A DNA stretch of 64,000 nt from Promerops cafer (lineage: Eukaryota > Chordata > Aves > Passeriformes > Nectariniidae), in NCBI GenBank assembly GCA_013398275.1, contig VZSE01014381.1:377937-441936 (forward strand), in the 5' to 3' direction. The stretch's first letter is position 1; the number at the start of each line of letters is the position of its first letter. Shown piece by piece: positions 1-14,323 of this stretch. Under the pieces are notes generated by a model. It made no database searches. It saw nothing but the letters and a program-made list of their open reading frames with translations, and was not told the origin of the DNA. Made by a program: the position numbers and the translations under genes.

Positions 1-2999
1 AAAAAAAAAAATAAATGATCTCTCCTTTTTTTTTTTTTTTTTTTTTAGGTGTAAATTGCTTGTGATATCTCAAAATCTGTTTCATATGAAAAATTATCCA
101 TAAATGTAGTGCCTGTTTTGGAATGGAATAAAGACAGGGCTTGGTGTGATTTCATTGTGTTTCTTACAAATGCATTACATTGAATTAAATTAGAGTATTG
201 ACTTCTGTCCTCCAGCTTAACAAGCTAATGGCACGGGGCAGCAATGCTGCACAAGGCAAACAGGTATAATGTAATTTCATTCATTTCACAGGTTCTGATA
301 TACTTGTTGCTACTACATTGTGGTAGCAAGTCACTGACCAGGGCCTTGGTGATCCAGTTGCTGGCTACACACATTGGTTAGCTGAAAAGGTGGTCCTAGG
401 AGTATGGCTCACTGAATGAAGCTTATTGCAGCAAGGTGGTATTTTCTATGTAAAACAATTCAGTTTTCAAGTATGTTTGGAATAGGCATTGTAAATTTCT
501 CTGTAGCTTATAGTGGAAGTGAAGACCTGTAAATGTTTACAGCGCTGCCATATAGTCAGAGGCACACAAAGGTAAAAGGAGCAGCTCTATCTGTAGCAAC
601 ATATGCTGCAAAACCCTACCAGATAAAGTTTGCTAACATAATTTAAGGCAGGTACTTAATTTTAAACAAAAACCATACAAATTACATGGTGGAGTTGACT
701 AGAAACCTAATTTCTTTTCTAATGCTTTTTGTTGTTCCTTGTGGAATCTGACTATCTTCAGACCTTTGCCACTGAATTAAGTAATTCAGTTGTCCTGGCT
801 GGAGCAATTTCCAAAGCTGAGAATTGCTGTGCTTGAGAAATAGTGAAATGGGTGCTGCAAGTGAGTGGCTTAAATGTACAGCCAGATCATGGTCCTTTAT
901 TTTTCCGTGGACATACACCAAATAATTATATTAGATGTACAGCAACTATCACACAACTCGTTTTAAAACACTGATAGTGTAGCACCCTTACAACACTGTT
1001 TCATTTCAGACTCTATCTCTGGTTACCTTGTGCCTTTATGAGGGAATTAGTGTGAACAGTTACTGCTTTACAAGACAACATAAGAAAAGTGCATTTCTGG
1101 TGTTATTTCTCCCTGGTTTTTTTCCTTTCTTTAACTGAGTATGATTACTGTGAGGCTGTGCTGGTGATAAGCACCAGGGTTAATTTTAGATAGGCAGATG
1201 GATGGAAGTGCAGGATTAGGTAGGAACCAGTAATGGTGAACTCTTACTTCTACACAAAAAGTCCATATCCATCTGCAGGATGGAACCCTAACATTACAAA
1301 ATTTCTCATGGGATGCCATAAACTCATACCCAGGATCATGCTTACAGCTCTCAAATCTCAACAGCCTCATGCAGGTGAAATCCTGCACTACTTTGAAGTC
1401 TTCAAAAAGGCAGATGAGAGACGGTATAGATTTTAATTTAACTACTCTCTATATTATTATCATCAGACTGTGATTATGTTTACACTAGTCTTTACTGAAT
1501 GCAAGTCTATCAAGATACCATTAAGTTTTTCATTGCATAACCAACCTGTAAATTAAAACATACTTTAAAATCCTAAATACATAATGATAGTTTTATTCTT
1601 ACAGAATAAAGAATGCTTTATAAGTATTGATTAGTTGAACTTTGCGAACCCATTTTGAGCAAGACAAAATTTAGAACTTTTGAGAAAATAACAGGAATTC
1701 TTCCTTCTGCTTTGCAGAGTAATACAAACAGTGGTGCAAAAATAATCTGTGTTCAGAAGTATATGATTGCATTGATCATATGTGCTGATCCTTGAAATTC
1801 GCTTTGAAGGCATTTTGTTGGTATCTTTTTAAAATGTGAACGACGAGTAATTATATTTTGGCAACATATAATATTGTATAATACTGTGTTTTAATGGTTC
1901 CTTAATATAAAAAGTTCAGTAATAATAAGGAATTATTTCTCCTGCCCCAGTTGGTTTTGAAAGTCTAAGTATGTCATGCATGGATTCAAGATTTCTTGGA
2001 GTTCTGATCTAGAAATTTCTTTTCTGATTGATAAGACAGAAGTGCCACACATGACTCAAACAGTCTGAGAAAGTCCACATTGTTGGAAATGAAGTGGAAA
2101 ACAAACACAAAAGGTGTGAACATTTCCTGTTACAAAAGTAAATGAAACAACACAAGTTCACTAGCACCCATGTTTTAAAACACAGCTCTTCTTGAGGGGT
2201 CTGTGGTTTAAACAGGCATTTGGGTAAACCATCCATCTAGAAACAGGGGCAAAGGTGGAAATATTTGCTACATCGGGATAAGAGGCAACCATTTCCACCT
2301 ACTTAACACAAAGGCATAATTTTTCTAGTCCTCATCATTGCAGCTTTGATAAGGAAAGGGAAGAGAAAGATGTGTTTTCAGTATGTCAGTAACCAACCTC
2401 CAGGAAAACAGTGACAATTGCCAAGCTATCCAGCTTGTTGAAAGCCTCAGCTGCATTCAAATTCTTGTCTGCCTTCCAGTGAATGAGGTAAAGCTAAAAA
2501 CCAATTAACAGGATCAATTTTGCTGGTTCTATTACAAAGGAATGCCACAATTAGTGAGAAATAGAAAAGCCACTCTGCACTCTTAGGGTCTGAGGAAACT
2601 GAGAACGTGCTTCTGAATGCTTGCAGATTTATGGTGATCAGCTGAATTGCCCTGGCATTGTCAGGACTCACTCAGGCTTTACCTTGGGTAGGCAGAACTG
2701 CAGAGACCCCTGAAAACAATTTAGGGGTAAGTACACAGCGATGTGAACAAGCATAGCTTACAAAATATATACATTTTTCTAACCCTGCTGCTAACAGCTT
2801 GCAGTGCATGCCTTTAAAAATGTAGTACATTAAATAGCATTTTGAGGAGTGTAACCACTTTGTTACACATGGTGCAATATTTACCCACAGTAGTTTCATT
2901 TGCTGCAAAACATTGATGGTATGTTCATGGTACTCCATGAATGTCATAGAGTTTTAAGGAACTTGTTTAGTCTAGTGTTGCATGTTGTATCTTGAGTGT

Positions 3000-3008
3000 T
3001 TTTGTTTG

Positions 3009-3040
<32 letters not shown>

Positions 3041-3065
3041 TGTTTTTTTTTTTTTCCTTTTTTCC
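3000..3065. repeat. T-rich (GTTTT)n tract
   Basis: Several GTTTT units run into a poly(T) stretch. Low complexity; lysine-rich reverse frames here are meaningless. Confidence 0.9.
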
Positions 3066-6000
3066 TGTGGAATATAAACTTCCAGCTTGGAAAGCATAAG
3101 AATTTCTTTAAATGACATCTCACCTATGAATATGCTTAGCACTTCTGTAGGAATTAAGTAACTGTATGACAATAGACTAGTCCTGGATTACTTGTAAAAC
3201 ATTTCAGCAACATCTCAAGAGAAAATATAAAATCTTAAAATACAAGGAGGAGATTCTAAAATACAGAAACAGAACATAGAAATTACCATGTAATAGACAC
3301 AATCTTAAAATTCTGATTTCAATCCCTTTTTGTTTCTAATTCCTTTTAATTTTAAATCTGATTTGCTGTATTTTCAACTTAACATCTTTACTGTTTCAAC
3401 ATATTTTAAAGTATTGATTCAAAACAAATTCTTAAACACTTAATCATGCACTGCTTAAGCACAGCTGAAGTGTACTATCTCTTTAGAACTGAAAGCAATT
3501 CTAAGGGGACACCCCTTTCTTATCTTGGCTGTATCAAGTTAGAAAACTTCATCACTCTGACAAGAGAAAAGGAAGATAGTTCTGGCTGTGTGCTCCTAAT
3601 GCCTGGATGAAAAACAGATAATCCATCTCCTTAGTTTGTCATGTTGGAATGTTCATAAAATCTAAAAAGCTGCCAAAGATAACATTACATGGAATGAACA
3701 TGAATAATTTGTGTATGCTGATGACTATTACCAGGACTTTAAGGCACTGGAAAACAAATAAAATCTGTTCTTTTAGAGATGGTTTTAAATTTTTGTAAAA
3801 CAGACCTTGCTTCATTATCTGAAGACATTTAATGTACTGGACAGCTGCTGGGGCCTTTACTAGATAACTTTTTCCCTCTTTGCTTCATTAATTTCTTCTG
3901 TGTTTCCTGCTTATTTGCTGGCCTTGAAAAGCCAGGAGGAGCAAAATCAACAAACCCACCAAACCTTTGCAGTGATAAGCATGCTTGCTGCTTTGAGGAG
4001 CTCCAGCTACAATTATAGTGGGGCATTGGGTGATCAGGCTCTCTGAAAAGCAGATGATGTAGTAGCAAGCTCAATGTACTTGTACAGCTGACCTTTTAAA
4101 CATTTACCAGAGGTTATTTACTTTTATACCTGTACCTTACAGCCCTATTTCATTATTTAAATATGGATTGAGGTTATCTAAATTTAGCTTAATAAGCATG
4201 GTCAACATAACCCAATTTGCTCTTGCAAGGTCAACTTTGCACATGCAGGGATGGTATTGCTTTTATAAAATAACTACCAAAGCTATCTACATATGCTATT
4301 TTTTCCCCCCCACTAGGAATTACATATGTGAAGAGACCTTAAAAACTTGACTTTGGCTTTTCTTTCATTGACTCTGCCTCTGAGGCATATTTCCTTCCAT
4401 CCACTGTGTGCTCTGAGCCTTGCTCATTAGTTTGGAATGCAAATGAAACTGCTGCAACGTTTATGCTCCAGAGAGGGGTCCTCCAGTCAGCCTTGCAAAT
4501 GCATGAAGTATGGTAAAAACTTTATCAATCAATAAAGTCTTCCTGACAGCCATGTTATAGGTTTCAAATATTTTTATACTGTGCAAGCAGTTTTCTCCCT
4601 ATTCATACCTTTTTACATGAGATTATTTTTAAATATCTAGAGGAAAAACCCTGACAGTTTATGCAGTTAAGCCAAAGTCATTGAAGGTTTTAATTCTAGG
4701 TGTGTATATGAGTGCATTGGTCATAGTAAATCTGCAAGTCTCTGACACAGTTTCAAAATCCAGGTGAAATATATGTCAATAAATCTTCTACTCCAGAGAG
4801 TAGGACAGTGTTTTAAAGGTCTATTTCTTCACAGGAGTAACAGTTGTAGGTATTTGATGTTTTCTGAATTTAGAGTATGACCTGCCTCAGGTGTACTCAG
4901 ATGCTATTGACATTGCTTATAGGTTATTACCATTAATTCCTTGCTTACAATCACATAAAAGTGTATTGATTTCCAGTGATAGGCACTTGTAATTGTTCTT
5001 GATGCTTAGAAATATGTACCTGGAGTTGTATTTGCAATATCACACATCCACAGAAAGAAATCTCCTTTGCTATCAAAGTAGTAAGACTCTCCAAGGGGAA
5101 AAAGAACCTAGTCCAGAGTGTTTTCATATGGGGTAATAGTGTAACTTTTGCATATGTATAAACCTCCCACTGTAGATTGAAAAAAAAACCAAAAAAGACA
5201 CAATTGAGTAACTGTGTTTAGAAAGTCTCCTCCTATGTTCCCCTCCCCAAATCCTGAAGTATCCTGGAGGTTTCCTACTGGGAAATTACCTTTTACCATT
5301 GACACAAGAACACTTGCCAACAAGTCCTAATTTTAAAGAACATAATTTGCATCCTCTCTGACATTTAAAAGGTGTTACCAACTAGTATAACAGAATTAGC
5401 AAGCATATCCTAATCTATATAAATACTCCTGAAAAGCAAATAGTCTTTCTATATAAATTTTTTAAAAAGAGAATGAAAAAAGAAATCTCATATCCCCCTC
5501 TTCAGGTCCCCTTTTTACTAACCTGAGGGATTGTCTTTATCCTTATCCTTAAATTTCATGTGGAATGAAAGTCCAACACCGATGATCTCTTTGCATCTGG
5601 AAGGATTCCAAGTGACTCACAGAAGACCCACAAATTGATCTTTTTTTACATACTTAGTTTTAGTATCTATAGGAGACTGAAGGTCTCCACTGGTAATAGA
5701 GTATAACTTGTGCCAGTGGTCAGGTCCCAGGCAAAAATAAATAATTGAAGTTTTCTGCTTCTAATTCTGTACCAGCACTAAATTGATGTCACTCTCCCGT
5801 GGAATTGTATACATAATAAAGATTTTTGATACATAATCCATGAAACTTATTATTGTTATAATTAAAAAAATAAATATATTATTTAAAAAGCTGGCTGTCT
5901 GTTAAATAATGCTTTTACCATTGTTGCCTTGATAACTGCAGCTCAAACTTGCCTTTTTTTTCTCCTTGCGAGGTGCAGTCCTCTATAAAAAATTCTACTG

Positions 6001-9000
6001 GTGCCAATGAAAACTGTTAAGAAAAGACCTCTGATTTGAATTTCTTCTGCATTTCTAACTAATGTATGGGCTTTTATATGCCTGCTCGAACAGTAGACAT
6101 TAACATTTTCTAACCAACCTTTATTGATTCCATATGACTTCAGAATGGCATGAGAAACTATGAAAAGAGAAAGGGTTGTAATAAGGAAACAGTGTGGTTT
6201 GCACAATCAAAAATGTTTACTTTTTTATTCAGTACATATATTAAAACACATGTGAGCTGGATGCCAAATTAAAATATAAACAATTATAACTGTTCAAATA
6301 TTGTCCAAAAACCTTTACACTAAGTAACCCAAAGGATAATTATGGTAAAAAAAAATGAAGACTACAAAGAAAGCAGTGGATGCTCAGCCTTTTTTAAAAT
6401 CCATGCCAGTTATTTCAGAAATTTATATGTGGATTTTAGAACACTGATTTTGAAAAATCACTAAAAAATTGTCAATCTGTGTAGCTCTTAGTGGTGGTAA
6501 ACAACAATCAGTGTTCAAGAAAATGGTCAATATATTATTAAATACTACATTAATACAACCAGCAATGCTCTTAATAAGAAAGGAGGTCCAAAACCTACTA
6601 AGTCCTACCAGCTTCAGAGGTTTTGGGAATGATCTCAGGCCATTTTTGTACTGCTGGGGATCTTCAAGGCAATCTTTTGGGGATTGATACCTGACTGTTT
6701 CAAAGCTACGTTCTGCTAACCCAAATGGGATTTTGCCTGGCTAAACTCTGTCTCATGTATACTTAAAAGCAGGATTGCATTTTTAGGACCTTATGCTTGA
6801 CAAGTGTTGCAGCACAGTTAAATAGTTGTGGTATTATCTATATTTGTAACCATTTGAACTGAATGTATGGAGTAATTATTTCTATATAAAATACGGTTTA
6901 TCATAGATTATGTAAGTCTTGCCTTGTCATCCTGCGTTGCAAAACTGGAACCTGTTGACATTTTCCTGTTTTTCTTACAGCCTATTCTCAGTAATAGGAA
7001 ACTACTGATATCTGCCTTTGCAGATGTCCACAGCTGACGTCAGGAATTTCAGGCACCATTGTGCAACTTGTGTTCCAACCTGTAAAACTTGTTGCAGTGA
7101 TGATTAGGGATATGACAACTTTTAGGTACATCTCACTCATAGGTGGATTGCAATTTTCTGTTCATTTTTTTGGGTTGTTCAGAAACTATGTTTCATCAGC
7201 ATAGAAAATGTTCAAAGGAAAATTAACACCACAAACTTCTGCTGAAAGACAGCTTCGCCTGCTTAGTCTCTGATCCAAGTCAGATTACTAAAAGGATATC
7301 AGCCATTTTGAACAGAATGTGCATCTTGCAGAACAGAAATTTTGACTTTTGACCAGATCTGATATCAATTATCATTGTTCTTTTGAAATAATGTAGGAGA
7401 TAAGTTCCTTCACTCCTATGAGAGTCAGAGCACCAAATCATCTGCAGTTGTTCACACTCATGGCAGGGTGAGAGAGACCCCTCAGTTTCTTGTCTGCCAT
7501 CAGTTATCTGTAGAATGTGTTGTTTACTGTGAATTACTTACATAGATAATATCAAAGACCTGCCTGCCATCAAGAACTATCAGCTGAACCACTGAAAAAG
7601 AAAGTGACTAGTTAGATGGGACTAGCCCAGAGAGATTTGAAAATGTATTTGTGGTTTGTGTGAAACACATGGTGCATTACAGCATGATAGCGGGACAATA
7701 TAATATAAAGAAATTCAGTGACAAAGAATACAGAAGAGTGGGGCAAGGTAATTTTGAATTTTCTAAGAAAGGAATGAAGTTTTAGGAATAATACCAAAGG
7801 AAATATAAATATTATCTTGTTATACAGATGCAATGGGAATGTAATTTGGAAATATTACCACAGTTTCTTTTGCTTGATCAGATAATCAATGTCAACTTTA
7901 TGACTATGAATAATATTCTTTCTGCACAAGGTGAGGATGGCAGAGGTTCAGTAAAATGATCTCTTGAAAGAGGAGCCAAGATTTCGGAACTGTGACCTTT
8001 TCACTGTCTCATCAGCCTGGCTATAAAGTAATTCTAGACTCTGGTTTAATGCAGCAGATTGTGTGTGACTGACACAACAACTGGTTTGCTTCTTGAAACC
8101 CAACACAACTGGCTTATGATTCCTGCCATTACTGTTTTCTGGTTCTACATCCGTAAGTGTACTTCAGCTTTTAGCTATGATCCTATCACTGTTGTTAAAA
8201 TATTTAATTACAACTATTTCTTAATCAAAGTCTAACCTACTGGTTCTTACAACTTTAAATAAAAACCTGTCAACCTCCTTTTTTTTCTTCTGCATGAATA
8301 CAAGGAGTAAGGTTAATGTTATGAAGCAGCTCTTGACCTCATGCGAAGTCCAAGAGCCAGGATTCAAAGATAAAGAGTCCAATGTTTTTTGAATAGACTT
8401 CCCAGTATTTTTAATTCTTGAAGTTAGAGTGTGGCTGTGCAATCAACCTTTCTCCAGATGGCAAAGAAATTAGATTTGACTTTAAAGAAAGTCCTAGGAA
8501 ATGCAGTTTAGAAAGGGTGGTTGAAAGCTTACTGCATGTTGCTCAGCTCTTTCCATTTGGGCAACTTCTTTCAGATCCCTTATCTAGCTGACAAAACCCA
8601 TTTCAAGGCTTTTTTTTTACAACAGCTTCATGCTAGAAGGAAATAGATGAACTCAAAGAGCACTGAAATCAAATAAGGGTTTTTTGTAAATTGCCATAGG
8701 GGTGGAAGTAAATTATTTATAAATTTAAGTTAACTTTAAAAATTATTTAAAGCAGTTTATTTTTGTGGCTCTTGTGCATTTCTCCACTGTTCTTGTAGTC
8801 CAGATGTTGTCATGTTTTTCCAATACATTAGAAATTATGGGACTAAATTGCTGAGATAGCAACCACAAAAAATGTCCCAGCAGCACAGGGCATAGGAAGG
8901 CTGAGGATAATGGATGCTAATATGCTTCTTAAAACACAACCCTGTACTCCGACAACCACTGATTATTGTCTACACGTTTTAGGCTACCCCACTCTGCAGG

Positions 9001-9304
9001 GAAAGTGTTAGCACCCTTCCAGGAAACTGGGATTAATGAAATGTGATAGCCTTGGCAAAACCTTCACAGTATAAATAGAAGTGGATCCCTGGATTTCTGG
9101 ATGAATGTGTGCAAAGTTTTAATGTCTAAAGCTCTGAACCTACAAAACATTATAGATGTGTTTAACTTTATGCATAGCAGGACACCTACTGATGTTACTT
9201 GAGAGTATGAAGTTAAAAATGAACATGGTATAGGGATGAATGAAAAATAGACTTATTTTAAGGAAGCTAGTCAGAAAAAAACCCAGAAAGCTCTTCTGAA
9301 AAAT

Positions 9305-9350
9305 ATATGATATGATATGATATGATATGATATGATATATGATATGATAT
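9305..9350. repeat. (TATGA)n microsatellite
   Basis: About nine copies of a five-base TATGA/TGATA unit with one slippage near 9338. Confidence 0.95.
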
Positions 9351-10790
9351 TACATTGAAATTATTTTTTCATTTTGTAAGTTTCAAATGCTACATATCTC
9401 AATAATGTATTGGTTTGTGAAAAAAACCCTGCAAACATTCTTACTAAATATGTCACTAGCTCTCGTAGTGACCTTTTTTATTTATTTTAGTGACCTATTT
9501 TATTTATTTTTTCTCTCTTTGCAGAGAATCGAGATACTGTTATTTGTAGTGGTCTGGTCAAAATTAAATATTGTATAAGATAATTTTCCCATATAGCTAT
9601 TGTAACCAGTGGGAGGAAAGTTGCAAAGTCATGAAAGTTCTGGAGTGAAATAGGAGGGCGCTTCCAAGCCACCAGTCACTGCTTGATCTGAGGAAGCTAT
9701 GGCCATCCTGGAGCAAAGTATTGCACAGGGTGCAAGAGATAAAGATCACCTTAAAACTAAAATAAGTCATAGTAAACACTGGCCTATGGCATAAAGGTGT
9801 GAGATTGTAGGGCCCCGATGGTTATGAAAGAGCTGTTGTCTCATATTACCTCACACCTGCTTCATGCACTGGGCTTTGCTAATGTCAGAGATGCAGCTCA
9901 GTTTGTGTGTGCACAGCTGGTTATTGTGGATAGATCACACCTGGCTCCTCTACGTGAGGGAGAAAGTGTCTTCTTAACTCGGGAATTTTATCTGCTGTGA
10001 CCTATAGTTTTAGGCTTTTAATACTAACTGAGCATATATTCTAAGTTGTGAAATATAGTACATCAATCTATATAAAAAGTATAGACCTGTCTGTCCTGTA
10101 ACTCCCTGTCCCAATTAAAAGAACAGCCAAAGTCTGAAGCAAGGAAAAAACTTGTGTCCAAATAGTGAAGTATTCATAATGTTTTCTTGCGACTGGGTAC
10201 ATGAATATGTAGGACTAGACTAGGAATATGTAGTCCATATTTTCTAGCAAATAACAACAAAACTTTATAGTTGTCATCATGCACATCATATTCAGGGAAC
10301 ATATTTAATTGCAACTAATATGTATGTTTAGATAACATAAGAGATTTGTAGGTGGACATGGAATGATAATAAAAACAAATTTTATGTTTTGCAGTTATAC
10401 TGACGACATTAAACAATTGGTATTAGAAATGATGGGGTAGGTCTATGTTTTTGTCTTTTCCTTTTAGCTTTGTATCTTAATATGAAAACAGCATACATAG
10501 TGGCAACAGACTCACAGATTTATAGATATAACATACAAAAGAGAAAGACAGACTCTTATGTTGGTATATTTTACTTTTCCTACATTAGGGGTTTTCACAA
10601 AACAGGCTTGCTCTTCTTGCTTGTTTTTCATAATTAAAAGAATCCACAGACCCCAGAGTTTTGGACCTGAAATTGAAAGTCATATTTGTGTGTCAGGAGA
10701 TTGCTGAAAATTGTTACTTGAATGATACATTTTCAGGATTTGCATGCTTCAGCTGGAACTTCTGATGAGTCTGAACGTAGCTTTGCCAGG

Positions 10791-10828
10791 TATATATATA
10801 CACACACATATATATATATATATATATG
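10791..10828. repeat. (TA)n/(CA)n microsatellite
   Basis: Alternating TATATATA, CACACACA and TATATATA blocks just before a CR1 fragment. Confidence 0.95.
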
Positions 10829-10954
10829 TCACTGCTATTGCTTCAGAATCAATCTGAGCTGTATCTGTGGAGCTGTATGTATGGAGCAGATGTTTGTCCA
10901 AGGTAACCAAAGGTATTCCATTTTTGGAGTTCCAAAAATTTTAGTTCTCTTTTG

Positions 10955-11235
10955 CAAGGGTGTGTGGTGACAGGACAAAGGGAATGCCTGTAAATTAAGA
11001 GAGGGTAGGTTTAGATTAGATATCAGGAAGAAATTCTTTACTGTGGGGGTGGTGAGGTGCTGGAACAGGTTGTCCAAAAAGGTTGTGAATGTCTGAAAAT
11101 GTTCAAGGCCAAGTGTTGGATGTGGCCCTGAGCAATCTGGTCTAGCAGAGGTTCCCTGCCCATGCCCATGGCAGGGGGTTTGGAACTGGATGACCTTCAA
11201 AGTTTTTTCCAAACCATTCCATAATTCTACAATAC
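10955..11235 (+). mobile_element. CR1 LINE fragment, 3' end
   Basis: Typical CR1 tail: the AGAGGGTAGGTTTAGATTAG region, TTCTTTACTGTGGGGGTGGT, GCTGGAACAGGTTG, then CCCATGGCAGGGGGTTTGGA and a terminal CCATAATTCTAC. Heavily mutated, no open reading frame, not mobile. Confidence 0.85.
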
Positions 11236-12399
11236 TTCAGTGATTTGTGATAGCATTAATTCTGGAAGTTGCATTAGGCATTAACTAAATCTCATGATTT
11301 TGTGCAGAATTGACTGCTGAATAAATAGCACAAGAGAAATGCCTTCTTTCAGAGGTGTCACTGCATTGTTGAAACTGCATTGTTTTAATGAAAACGTTGT
11401 CCCTGATAGAAAATATTTTAATCAGAATAAGGCAAAAGTCACACAACCTCCAGCTTGGAGGCTTTCAGTGGGGAGCTGTGCCCTCTGCTGTTGGCTTGAG
11501 CGCAGTGAAGGAATAGCAATAAGCAGCAACCTGACTAATTTTGACCTGAAACATGGATAAACTGGGACAGTTCAAAAACATTTTCTAACATAACTATTTT
11601 TATAGGGTAAAGTTGTTATCCAAAACCTATTTGTGATATAAGGATTTTTGTCAAAATGCTACAGAATATTTAATTCAAATTTCATTGTAAATTGCATCTG
11701 GTGGCTAAGAATATTTTTTGTTTCTTGTCTCCTGAGAGAGTCATCAGTGAAAAACAGGAGCAACAGAACTTTTGAGATGTATTTTTTTTTCTTTTCTCAT
11801 TGATGAATTAAATTCATTATTTCTTCTGAAACAATGGGTAGAAAAAGTACTAACACTTCTATCAAAACAGAAGTACAAAACCAAAAAGTATATGGTTACT
11901 GGAAAGGTTATTGTTCTTTTTATTATTGTTGAGCCTTTTTTCATCAAATACTGCTTAAAACCCATGCTTATTTGTCTCTATTACTGGATGACTATTCTGC
12001 CTGTAATTTGCCATACCTTTTAATTTTACTGTCCACATTGGTGATAGTCACAAAGAATAATTTCTATGAGCCAGTGAGGGATACAGTGCTTCTTTCACAA
12101 TTTCTCAAATAGAAACAAAGGGACAGGAAAAAAAAAAAAAAAGATAAGTTCAGTTCCAACTGTTTGCTGCTATTCCAAACTATTTTTCTCCTTGAGCTAC
12201 TGAGCTGCTGGAAACACACCTACACAAGCAACACATTAAAGTTTTGTTACAAATGTAAAATTCAGATATGTACCTAATGCAAATAAGCATATTTATGCAT
12301 CACAGTGGTAGTTTAGCTGATTTCCATTCTAAGACTTTATTACACAGGCAGTTTTCTCTCTTGTTACGTTCCACATTAAACTCCACAAGCACACTGCAA

Positions 12400-14032
12400 G
12401 TTGGAGAAGCATCCAAACTGCAAGACAGGGACTAGGGGGGGAAAATCCCTCTCGTGGTTAGAGATCAGGTTTGTGACCACTTGAGGAACCCGAACATACA
12501 GTAGTCTATGGGATGTTGAAATAAATCGCAGAGTCCTGAGGGAATTGACTGATGTAGTTGCCAAGCCACTCTCCATGACATTTGAAAAATCATGGCAGTC
12601 AGGTGAAGTCCAAAGTGACTGGAAAAATGGAAATGTTGCACCCATTTTTCTAAAGGGCATAAAGGAGGAAAATGGGAGCTACTGTCTTGTCAGCCCTGCC
12701 ACCTGGGACTATAAGGGAACAGACCTTTATGGCAGCTATGCTGCATGGAGGACAGACGTGAATCAGAACATCCAGCATGGCTTCACCAAGGGCAAGTCCT
12801 GCCTGACAAACATAGTGGCCTTCTGTGATGGAATTGACTACATCAGTGGACAAGGGAAGAGCCATGGATGTCGTCTATCTGGACTTCTGTAAGGCCTTGG
12901 GCACAATCCCCCACAGTATCCTAGTCTCTTAATTGGAGAGAGATGGATTTGATGGATGTACTATTTGGTAAAAGAGGAATGAGGAATTGGTTGAACCATG
13001 TTAACCATCCAGAGGGCAGTGGTCAAGGGTTCAGTGTCCTGATGTATGTCAGTAACAGGTGGTGTCCCTCAGGGGTCCGTATGGGGACAAGTACAGTTTA
13101 ATGGTTTTTTATCAGTGACATAGGCTAAGGGATCAAGTGCACCCTCAACAAGTTTGCAAATGACACCAAGCTGAGTGGTAGGGTTAACACACCTGAAGGA
13201 TGGAATGCCATCCAGAGGGACCTGGACAAGCTTGAGAAGCCAGCCCATGAGAACCTCAAGAGGTTCAACTAGGCCAAGTGCAAGGTCCTGTACCTGAGTC
13301 AGGGCAAACCCTAGTATTATATAAACTGGGGTATGAAGGGATTGAGAGCAGCCTTGCCAAGAAAGACTTAGGGCTACTGCTGGATGAGAAGCTGGAAATG
13401 TCCCATCGACGTGCACTCACATTCCAGAAAACCAACCATATCCTGTGCTGTATCAGAAGACTGGCCAGCAGGTCAAGGGAGGTGATTCTACCCCTCTGTT
13501 CTCGTGAGATCCCACCTGGAGTACTGCAACCTGCTCTAGAACTCCCAGCACGGGGAGGACATGGATCTGTGGGAGCAAGTCTACCACAGGGGAGCCACAA
13601 ACATGAGTAGAGAGCTGGAACACCTCTCCTATGAAGAAAGGCTGAGAGAATTGTGTTTTTTCAGCCTGGAGAAGAGATGGCTCCAGGGAGACCTTACTAC
13701 AGCTATTCAGTACTTTTAGGAGGCCTGTAATAAAGATGGGGATAAACTTACAGTAGGGCATGTAGCAGCAAGACAATGGGTAATGTTATAATTAAAAGAG
13801 GGTAGATTCAGATTAGATAAAAGAAAGTTTTTTACAAAGAGAGTGCTGAAACATTGGCACAGATTGCCTAGAGAGGTGGGGGGTGCCCCATCCCTGGAAA
13901 CATTCAACTTAAGGTTGGACAGAGCTCTGAGAAATATGATCTAGATGAAAATATCCCTGCTCATTGCACGGGGGTTGGAAGTAGATGACCTTTAAGGTTC
14001 CCTTCCAACACTCTATGATTTTATGGTTCTGT
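12400..14032 (+). mobile_element. CR1 LINE, 5'-truncated ORF2 (reverse transcriptase) remnant with 3' end
   Basis: The longest repeat here. Peptide pieces such as QHGFTKGKSCLTNIVAF and DLGLLLDEKLEMS, and LASRSREVILPL further on, are CR1 reverse transcriptase and its C-terminal part. They fall in different frames separated by stops and indels. The 3' end has the usual CR1 tail ending CTATGATTTTATGG. A dead copy of a non-LTR retrotransposon. Confidence 0.92.
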
Positions 14033-14272
14033 GATAAGTGTATCCACTTGTTTGATGGTGCATGGACAGCCTGGCACAGTGTGATTTGTCGGTACCTTTC
14101 CTTTTTCACCAGGGCATGTTTGAAACCTACTGCATATGCAACCTAAGAATCATATTTTTTAAGAACCAGAAATAATTTTAGGAATGTCAAAGAATTCACA
14201 AGTACCCCAGAGACATTAGACCAACTCTGTCCCCTACAGACACCCCATTTCTGTATTTGCACTACAAAAAAC

Positions 14273-14323
14273 CCCTGTGTAGAGTTCTTATAGAACTTTA
14301 GCCCTGTGTAGAGTTCTTATAGA
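14273..14323. repeat. Two-copy tandem repeat, 29 bp period
   Basis: CCCTGTGTAGAGTTCTTATA occurs twice, 29 bases apart, shortly after the long CR1 fragment. Confidence 0.85.

Larger units (their letters stand above)
1..10790. other. Gene-free stretch upstream of gene A, part 1
   Basis: AT-rich DNA without any exon I can defend. It holds A and T tracts at the left edge, the tract at 3000 and the microsatellite at 9305. AATAAA motifs near 125, 1605 and 4532 could belong to the 3' end of an upstream gene, but no coding exon supports this. Confidence 0.6.

Noticed and set aside
1..200. Possible 3' UTR of an upstream gene (AATAAA near 125)
   Set aside because: No coding exon or family-specific sequence supports it; AATAAA is common by chance in AT-rich DNA.
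12376..13776. Frames of 107-115 codons on both strands as possible genes
   Set aside because: They are pieces of a broken CR1 reverse transcriptase and its antisense.
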